Assembly: GCA_003586115.2 (NCBI GenBank)
Contig: QVOM02000116.1
Span: 30,357,062 to 30,421,061, forward strand
Direction of reading: 5' to 3'
DNA length: 64,000 bases
Origin: Salvator merianae
Taxonomy: Eukaryota > Chordata > Lepidosauria > Squamata > Teiidae
The notes under the pieces were generated by a model that ran no database searches, was not told where the DNA came from, and worked only from the letters and a program-made list of their open reading frames with translations. The position numbers were made by a program, and so were the translations under genes. Shown in pieces: positions 57,110 through 64,000 of this stretch. Positions within the stretch are counted from its first letter, which is position 1. Each line of letters opens with the position of its first letter.

Positions 57110-58050
57110 CACTGTCAAGCATGAATGGTGGATAGGACTTCAAGAAAGCATACAGAAAGCCATTTCCCCATCTTCGTGAATTAATTTTGCAATCTGAGCA
57201 GGTATAAACAAGGGATGCTTTTTTTTTGTGGGATGCTTTTTCATGCCTTATCTGTGTCATTGTCCCCCTAAAAGTAGTGGTTCCATTCCTGTTCACTACT
57301 GCAGGAAGGCCCTCACTACATATAAATCATACCTTGCATTTTCCACATGAATTCCATGTGGAGTGAGAGGCAGAAAAGAAATATGTAATGTACACCGTGT
57401 GTGGATTAGTTTAGATATCAAAACGGAAGCTCTAAACTGCCAGGGCAGTTCTGCTACTTATCACACCTTGTCTTCCCTGTGACTTCCCTCCTGTCAATTT
57501 TGCTGTTTTCTCCCATTGTTCTGTTCCTGTGCAAAACTGCTTCTGCAGAAATGTTTATTAGGGCAAATCTGTTCCTGTGCAACTCTCCTTGTTTTTCCCA
57601 CTCCATAATATGGGGAAAAGGCTTTAAACTTGTTTTATGACAATAGAGGCATACTGGAGAGCAGCACGGCTAGTCAGCTTGGCTTCCTGTGCTGCTGTCC
57701 AATGTTCAGAAGGATAAAAGAGGTGTTGCTGTTACCTGTTGCATTCTTCAAGGTGGCTTACATTTATTTATTTATTTCATTTATTTATCTGCTGCTCTTA
57801 AGCTTGGAGTATATAATCTTAGACAAATCCTTGCCCTCAGGCTCACAATCTAAAGAGACAGGACACAAAAGGGAAAGAGCCTGGGAGGGAACAGGAGCAC
57901 TCCAGCAGCAAGAGTCCTCACAGCAGCCAAAGACTTTTACTTTCCTTTTCTCCTCCATTCCCTACAGGCAAGAAGGATCCTTTATAGCCTATGAAGTGAC
58001 AGTTGGAAGGGAGGGGTCAAAGCTGGGAGCTTGATGGAGCTTACATGGCC
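57110..58050. other. Mostly unrecognised stretch
   Basis: An ATTT-rich block at 57762-57790 followed by ctgctgctcttaagcttgg resembles an antisense LINE 3' end, weakly. The 134-codon frame at 57630-58034 crosses that block and looks fortuitous. Confidence 0.35.
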
Positions 58051-58054
58051 CTGG

Positions 58055-58206
58055 TTTCCTCAAACACAGGAAATGGCCCACTAATAGAGCCTTTCCTGTG
58101 TTTGAAGAAACTGTCCCAGCCAGAAGCACTACAGCTGAGGAATGGCAGTTCCCTGGCTGTGATGTTTGCATAGTTGGGAGCAACAACAGGTGTCCAAACA
58201 GCACAC
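58055..58206. mobile_element. Family-J copy with 19-bp-arm hairpin
   Basis: TTTCCTCAAACACAGGAAA (58055-58073) pairs with TTTCCTGTGTTTGAAGAAA (58092-58110) with one mismatch. The following bases match 25204-25320. The hairpin may be two facing family ends. Confidence 0.6.
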
Positions 58207-58279
58207 TGCTGCTTTAAGAAGAATACTACAAGAATAGGACTATTCTTAGAGTGTTGCCTGCAGCCCTTGTCTGGATCCT

Positions 58280-59055
58280 TCCTTAGACATTAAAGCTTAA
58301 ATGGCTGGCAGAATCACAGATCTTTAGCAACAGAGCTAGAATGATGCCACAGAACACATTTCTGTCCTCGTTCCTTCACTCAGATAATATGTGAAGCTGC
58401 CGACTCTTCCTTTTCATCCCACAGAATGTATGTGGGGATGTAACGCTGGAATTCATTCTCACATGGAGACAGCATATACAAGTAAACCTCTAAACATTGC
58501 TATTTATGAATGATTCAAGAGCAATTTTAAATTGGGGGGGAGGAGGAAGGGAAACAGAAGATAGGCTACCCTTTAACATAGCATGAAACTTCTCAAGAAA
58601 TTGATTTGTACTAGATAAAAGAGAGGCAAATGTAAAGGACATTTTCACACAATAATTAAGGGATACTATCAGGAGTGGTGGCTGTTGCCCACAACCTAAA
58701 TTGACTTGAAAGGGAAAGTCAAAAACCATCAAGGTGAAACCTATATAAGTGCTGGGCTGATCCTGCTTTAGGGCAAACCAGAGCAGAGGAACTGATTCAG
58801 GTAGGCCAATCTGCACTGCTATGAAACGGCAAAAAGCAGTTCTTCAGTTTATGATCTTATATTACTTTTACCACTAGGGAACAAAAGGGTTTCTGTGGGA
58901 ATTTCTTCCTAAAGTGCCAAAAGGAGTTGATCATCCTCTGCACCTTGGCTTTGATCTTGGGGATGGGTGCCATTTTCTGCCATGCCTCAGGCAGCCACAA
59001 GCTTTTAGCCATAGCAGCTGACTGAAGTTTCTCAGTTGACAGACGGTCTACTGAG
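58280..59055. other. Unrecognised stretch
   Basis: No gene recognised. Part of the sequence right of 58900 may be decayed CR1 3' untranslated region. Confidence 0.35.
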
Positions 59056-59059
59056 GGGT

Positions 59060-59190
59060 AGTAGTGGGGAAAGGCATTCACTTTCATGTCATGCCCATGG
59101 GTATCCCAGAAGCATCTGATGGAAAATTGTTGCTGGCCTAGATGGATTTGAGTTTGCTCCAGCAAGGTTCTTATGTTCTTCTTTATATAT
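59060..59190 (+). mobile_element. CR1-like 3' end
   Basis: cccatgggtatcccagaagc, gttgctggcctagatgg, tgctccagcaaggttcttatgttcttctt is the sense CR1 3' region with its TTCTTATG-type tail. It overlaps the 139-codon minus-strand frame at 58857-59276, which is therefore not a gene. Confidence 0.6.
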
Positions 59191-59194
59191 TGCT

Positions 59195-60035
59195 TGTCAT
59201 TAAAATTGCATTGACTCACTTCAAAAGACAATGTTTGAGGTTGGGAGGGGCTTGGGTCAGACAACAGAAATTGCAATGAAATAATTATTAGAGATTTGAA
59301 GAGGCAAGACTTTTATATTATGTCAGCTGGCAAGAGAAAAAAAAAAGGTTATTCTAAACACAGAAAAGCTCTGTTACTGCCTTTACCATAAAATCTACAT
59401 ATAAATGACACACTGATGAAGAGAACACGGAGGGTTCTTGTTGACTGTGTATATAAACCATATTTAAAGTGACATTTCGGTTCATTCGGAGGTTTGGGGA
59501 CAATGCAGCACATCAATATTTCTGTTGCCTGAGAAGAGTACAATGGAAATGCTAAAGAACTTAGATATTACAGGCACTTGATCTTGTATATTTTTCTTTT
59601 AATAAAATTGTCTTTGAAGTTGAGGAACAGGGCCATCCAAAAGCAAAAGTTTGATTTAAGCAGAATCTTCACACAGCACTAACAGAGAAGTTGAAGTGAA
59701 CTGCTCCCTCCCTCTGCATTAAGAGCAGCACTACATAATCAGTGCTATTCTTAATGCAGTGGCATGCAGTTTGCCCATCACCGCTACCTGGCCCATAGAG
59801 ATCAAATATCCAACTTTGATCATGACAGGCAAGGGAGGGGACTGCCTCCTCTGCCATCAAAATCAGGTTCAGTCTTGACATGGGGGAGGAAGAAGATCCT
59901 GCCTCCCCCTCCCATGTCAAACTAGCACCTGAGGGTGACATACGAGAGATAACCCTCCCACTGTCAACACCACAGCCGGAATATTCCTGGCATTGATCTC
60001 AATAGTGAGGGTTGGGGCAACCTTCCCATCTGCCA
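59195..60035. other. Unrecognised stretch
   Basis: No gene recognised; MITE-like short palindromic sequence around 59690-59760. Confidence 0.35.
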
Positions 60036-60039
60036 TCAA

Positions 60040-60370
60040 AATCAAAGCAGGGGGCCTTGTCGAACACAGGAAATGGCCCATTGGGTTCAATTACATGGAA
60101 GGCCACCAAGAGGACTAGGTGGTGGTAGTGGCAGCAGAGAATAGAAGAGGGAGGAGAAGAGCTCTGAGAGCTCCTCAACCTGCTCTGCTGTTGAAGCACT
60201 ATAGCAGCATGCATGACGGTGTGGCAGGGGATGAGTGTGATGTCCGTGTGGATGTGCACGCTCTTCCTGCACATTGGATGAGTAACAATGGGACAGTGTC
60301 GAGTGGACTCTGCACCTTCACAGTGCATTTGAAGTGCCATAAAGGTGCTGTGCAGATCTTGCCCTAGTCA
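60040..60370. mobile_element. Probable MITE-like repeat
   Basis: gtcgaacacaggaaatggcccattgggttc matches ctcaaacacaggaaatggcccactaatag at 58059-58087. The right edge gaagtgccataaaggtgctgtgcag resembles family ends. Alignment is limited to the left part. Confidence 0.4.
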
Positions 60371-60379
60371 TGGCCTTGG

Positions 60380-61240
60380 GGCAGGAGAGAAAGAGGATTT
60401 GGAAGAAGGGACAGTTGGGTCTTCAAATTCACTTCAGCTGCTTCTTCCTACTTTTCTGACCCTTCTCTGACCTCTCCCCCAGTCTTTTTGGCTTTTCCCA
60501 ATTATTGCTGCTGCTTCCTTCAAAAGGTACTTTTTAAGCAAATAGGGAAGAGGAATATGGAGGATCAAAGATTGTGTCTTTACAAGTCATTTTTGAGGGT
60601 TTTCAGGAACAGAGTGCTCATGAGCAGAGAAGGATAACTATACATTATTCCTTATCCAAAGCCTTCCCTGCTCCTGCCTCAGCAAATTATTAAGCAAAGG
60701 AGTGCAGAATTAACCTAAAGGAAGAACCCATTCAGGTGATCTGATGAGAGTATTATTATTTCCAATCTCCTCTGAAGTTTCTGGGAATACCAATTCTCTG
60801 TTCTTAGAGAGATGGGTAAAAAATTCAGCATTCCGCACTTTGCCTTCTCAGGAACTCAGGCTGCATCCTCACAATGGGGGACTTGTAGCAGTCTTATGGG
60901 CTGGAGAGAGCAGTGTCTTTATGCCATATGCCTCACTTCCTCCCTAACTTCAGAGCTGGGGAATAGAAGTTTCCTAGTTCCAAAGTGACGGTATATTTTT
61001 TTGCCATGCCAGAAATGTTCCAGTAGTTGATGATTCTTTGACGAATCAAAAAATGCTTCTGGCATCAAGACATTTGTACCCTTGAACCCTCACTAGGTGT
61101 GTTTCTAACCCAATTTTGATGGATTCTCAGTTTATCATCTACTGTATTATGAAGCCTTGAATACAGATTGTTAAGAACTCCAAGGTTGCATCTTCATTAT
61201 ACAGCAAAGGGACCTTAACTGTGGCCTCAGGGCAGCCAAT
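60380..61240. other. Unrecognised stretch
   Basis: No gene recognised; possible J-like remnant near 60950-61010. Confidence 0.35.
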
Positions 61241-61246
61241 CTCCAT

Positions 61247-61604
61247 TAGAGATGTGCAAAGTTCAGTTCATGTTTGAACATTTGATTGAACAGTCTGTGT
61301 TTGTGTATGTTTGCATCAAACTAAACATGCAATGGTTTGCTTATCCAGAAATTCAAACTGAACCAGTACCCTGCTTGTGAACACTAATTATTTGATCAAA
61401 CACTTCATGTTTGCTGTGTTTTTTTCCCTTGAAAAGGGCTTTATCCGATGGAAAAAATGGTATTTTTTTGTTTTCAAACAAATTCAAAATTGAAGAGAAA
61501 TGACTGTTTGGTTGATTAAGTGGTTTGCTGTTGAGCTGAACAAATGGGTGTTTGATGGCTTGATGGTAAACTGAACATGCAATATTCGTTCATGCACATC
61601 CCTA
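61247..61604. mobile_element. MITE with TAGRGATGTGCA ends
   Basis: Left tagagatgtgcaaagttcag and right catgcacatcccta are inverted repeats; subterminal tgttcagttta and gttcagttcatg also pair. TA sits at both outer edges, which would suit a Tc1/mariner-type TA duplication. The interior is rich in gttca/tgaac motifs, typical of repeated transposase-binding sites. The end motif resembles the inner ends of the foldback at 21774 and 22275. Confidence 0.6.
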
Positions 61605-61609
61605 GTATC

Positions 61610-63645
61610 CCAAATAGCCAGCAATTTCCCCTCCCCACAACAAAACAGTTTTCCTGTGACTGATCTTCCTGCTTTGTTAGAACTCCAGATGGAGCCCCAT
61701 GCTTAGATCTCTTAGTTGTTGAGAAGAATGCTGAAGTATACAGAAATTTACTTATTTAAGTCTCTTTTTGTAATTTAATACAAAATCAAGATTATGATGG
61801 GTAAAAAAAATGCGGAAACAGTTGGTGGGATAAGGGATACAATCAGACAGTCCAACTGATCACACAAGGAAAACCAGAAAAATGTGTCTTCAACAGGTGC
61901 TTAAAGGTCACAATAATAGATGCCTCACAAATCAATCAATCAATCAATCTGATCAGTTGATATGACTGTATCAAAAAATATGCAACAAATAAAGATAAAA
62001 CAAATTTAAAATAAACAGTGTTTTTTTTGAAAAAATCAACTGCACAAGGGACTTCAATACTATGAGGTACGATGCTCTCAATCTAGAAGCCTGATTTTTC
62101 CCTTGTAGTAAAAATTATATTTTATATTTTTGGTCCTAATATGATTTATTCATGAATAAAGGCATGGGATATTTTTCTCTTGCACTCAAAGAGAAAAGAG
62201 AATGTGAGCTACATCTGGACTTCTAGGCTGACCACAAATGCATAATCTTTCCTTTACAAAGAAACCCAGAAACCTGTCTGCCTTAAGCATCATTTCCATT
62301 TGATCTAAGCATAGTTGTGCAAAGGCCTTCCTTGATTCCCTTCTCATGCTAATGTGTGGGTTTCCACTTACCTGGTAAGGCAGCTTGTTATGTGATGTGC
62401 AGAAGAGGTGCCTGCGATAACCACTGAAAAAAAAACACCCCTCTGTCTCCACTTCTGGGCAAGGAGGTTTTGCAACAGTGAATGGAAGTGACTCTTCAGG
62501 ATACAGAACTGCACCATGCAACATCAGTGCTTCCACGGGCAATTTCATGCAGAAAAGGGGTGAGGTGCCTGCTGCCACCACAAATGGAAATGTGGTAGCA
62601 GTGGGTGCTTTTTCAGTGGTGGGTGACTCTATTGATAAGTGGAGGCATGGCCCGATTTTCCAAACTAAAACTATCTCTTGATACTGTGCTAGCTGATGCA
62701 AGGTTTTAGATCCAATAGTGTGCCACCATCCATGATATAAAAAAAGCAGCTCAAAAGCAGCTTGACCGGGTAGTGTGCTGAAGCTAGTGCTCCTATCTTA
62801 CCTATAATCCACATTGTAGGCCAGAGAACATGCTTTAGAAGTACCTTTTTAGCCTTTGCACTAGCATGTGTATGCTACCACCTCAAAGCTGCTTTTGTGT
62901 TACTTTTTTTTTTTTCTGTGTGTAGATGCAGCCTTTGTTTCAAATCATACTTTGCCATTCTTGTTGACCTGAATAGAGAAGACTAGATTAGAGGCTTTCC
63001 TTGTGAAATGGCTTTACCACAAAGGCTTAATAGTTGACCAGGCTTGTTCCTCAAAGTACAGCTTAGGGATTCTGCTAGAAATCATCTGAATGAGTTGGCA
63101 CAATAACTGCATGCCACGCAGGTTGCTAAGAACCAAATTGTGCTAATGCTTAACTCAGACCAAAGTGCACAGGATGGAGTAGTAGCAGCTGTAGAAAATG
63201 AGTTTGAACTCTCTCTAAAAAAATGACATTAGACCAGCCCCATAATTTGGCTCCATAAAGAAAAGTGGGGTAATTTTAATGGTGTAAACACTGAGAACAG
63301 GTGTTGAGGGAGATTGCTGTTGAGCCATGCCATCAGTCGATTTAATGGTTAGTCAGTCCAATGACTGCAATCTAACTTGTGCTTTCATTAAATTATTTTT
63401 GATCTGTTGATTTCATGTTCCTGTATTATGTATACCCTATGTATACATAAGATTTAACTTGATAACTTCCTTATTGTTATATTGTCACTTTTATAAAGCT
63501 TTATTTCTCACAAACACTGTCTGTGAGCCAGTAAACTGATCCAGCAGATCACCTGGAATGCCTTTCCCTCCTGGTTGAATGCTGTGTCCTAACTGATTGA
63601 AAATGGTACCATAGCCCAATCCAACCATGGATTGCTTGTAAGGGA
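61610..63645. other. Mostly unrecognised stretch
   Basis: Contains (AATC)5 at 61930-61949, a likely MITE at about 62730-62935 (aaaaaagcagctcaaaagc facing caaagctgcttttgtg; right end agatgcagcc), and a 171-codon minus-strand frame at 62186-62701. That frame has no recognisable domain and I do not call it a gene. Confidence 0.35.
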
Positions 63646-63649
63646 AAAA

Positions 63650-64000
63650 AAAAAGAAGCCCTTTTGCTACTGAGGCTGGTAGTACTACCAAAAGAGTGTC
63701 TCCTACAGATCTGAAGGCACAGGCAGGTCAATATGGAAGAAGATGTTCCTTTAGATATTTGGGCTCCAAGTCATTTAGGGCCTTATAAGTTAAGGTTAAC
63801 ACCTTGAATTGGGCTCAACAGCGTATTGGGAGCCAGTTCTACTCTTTTAAGACCGGTGTGATATTCATCCAGCCAGCTGCCCAGGTCAACAGCCTAGCAG
63901 CTGCATTCAGCACCAGATATGGGGGTTATGTGGCCACCACATTCAAAGGGAGGCTGTATTTCTCTTTGTTGTGGGGACCCTGAAGTTCCAGCATACTGCT
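63650..64000 (-). mobile_element. L2-clade LINE pol fragment, runs off window
   Basis: The minus strand encodes LVLNAAARLLTWAAGWMNIT, then PVLKE, a stop, NWLPI, AQFKVLTLTYKALNDLEPKY and LKEHLLPY, matching the C-terminal L2 motifs of the 33-kb element (VVQNAAARAISG, HWLPVSLRTQFKVLVVTYKA, GLGPGYLRDRLLPH). At least two stops interrupt it. The 5' part lies beyond the window. Confidence 0.7.

Noticed and set aside
58857..59276. 139-codon minus-strand frame
   Set aside because: It runs antisense through a CR1 3' end (59060-59190) and has no domain.

Overview
The window looks like intergenic or intronic DNA from a squamate reptile, probably a lizard; genus and species cannot be fixed from what is visible. 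The evidence is the mix of repeats: tRNA-headed SINEs with a Sauria-SINE-like tail (gagtcagttacgactcagtgg and similar), an L2-clade LINE ending in GCCGCCCTGAGTC plus AATAAATAAA, CR1-like LINEs, an L1 fragment, and many short non-autonomous DNA transposons. I found no exon, host protein gene, structural RNA gene, virus, CRISPR array or bacterial-style gene that I can support. All coding sequence I recognise is retrotransposon pol, and all of it is broken.

Layout. 1-5 kb: a DNA-transposon fragment at the left edge, AT-rich unrecognised DNA, and a tRNA-derived SINE piece near 4.8 kb. 5-8.1 kb: a minus-strand L2 3' end (5357-5745) and a minus-strand, 5'-truncated L1 tail (7345-8100) framed by a 20-bp target duplication. 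8-18 kb: mostly unrecognised, with members of a recurring MITE-like family (called family H here) at about 12.0 and 14.1-14.7 kb. 18.2-19.4 kb: a minus-strand CR1-like element. 21.7-22.3 kb: a large foldback element. 22.9-30 kb: family-H and related copies, GATA and AAGG microsatellites, a plus-strand L2 fragment, a perfect 17-bp-arm hairpin. 30.2-33.8 kb: a nearly full-length plus-strand L2 with endonuclease and reverse transcriptase and three frame breaks. 34-40.4 kb: dense DNA-transposon territory, with a second recurring family (family B), a GC-rich hAT-type MITE with a perfect 8-bp target duplication (36952-37281), and a short interstitial telomeric array sitting inside a family-B copy (39876-39931). 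41-58 kb: SINEs, CR1 tails, a deleted family-B copy carrying a nested hairpin MITE, and an H element split by a SINE. 58-64 kb: more MITEs and, at the right edge, a minus-strand L2 pol fragment.

Working picture: LINE pol proteins (L2, L1, CR1) explain the LINE copies. The SINEs share 3' ends with LINEs (an L2-like tail on the 53.96-kb copy, a BovB-like tail on the Sauria-like copies), so they presumably borrowed LINE machinery. The MITEs encode nothing and would have depended on transposases not present here. I did not find an undescribed gene system. The observations most worth checking are the telomeric array that seems to have grown from a G-rich seed inside a transposon, the transposon that mimics a CpG island, and several long DNA hairpins, two of which differ by compensating changes. 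Family boundaries were drawn by eye and may be off by tens of bases.
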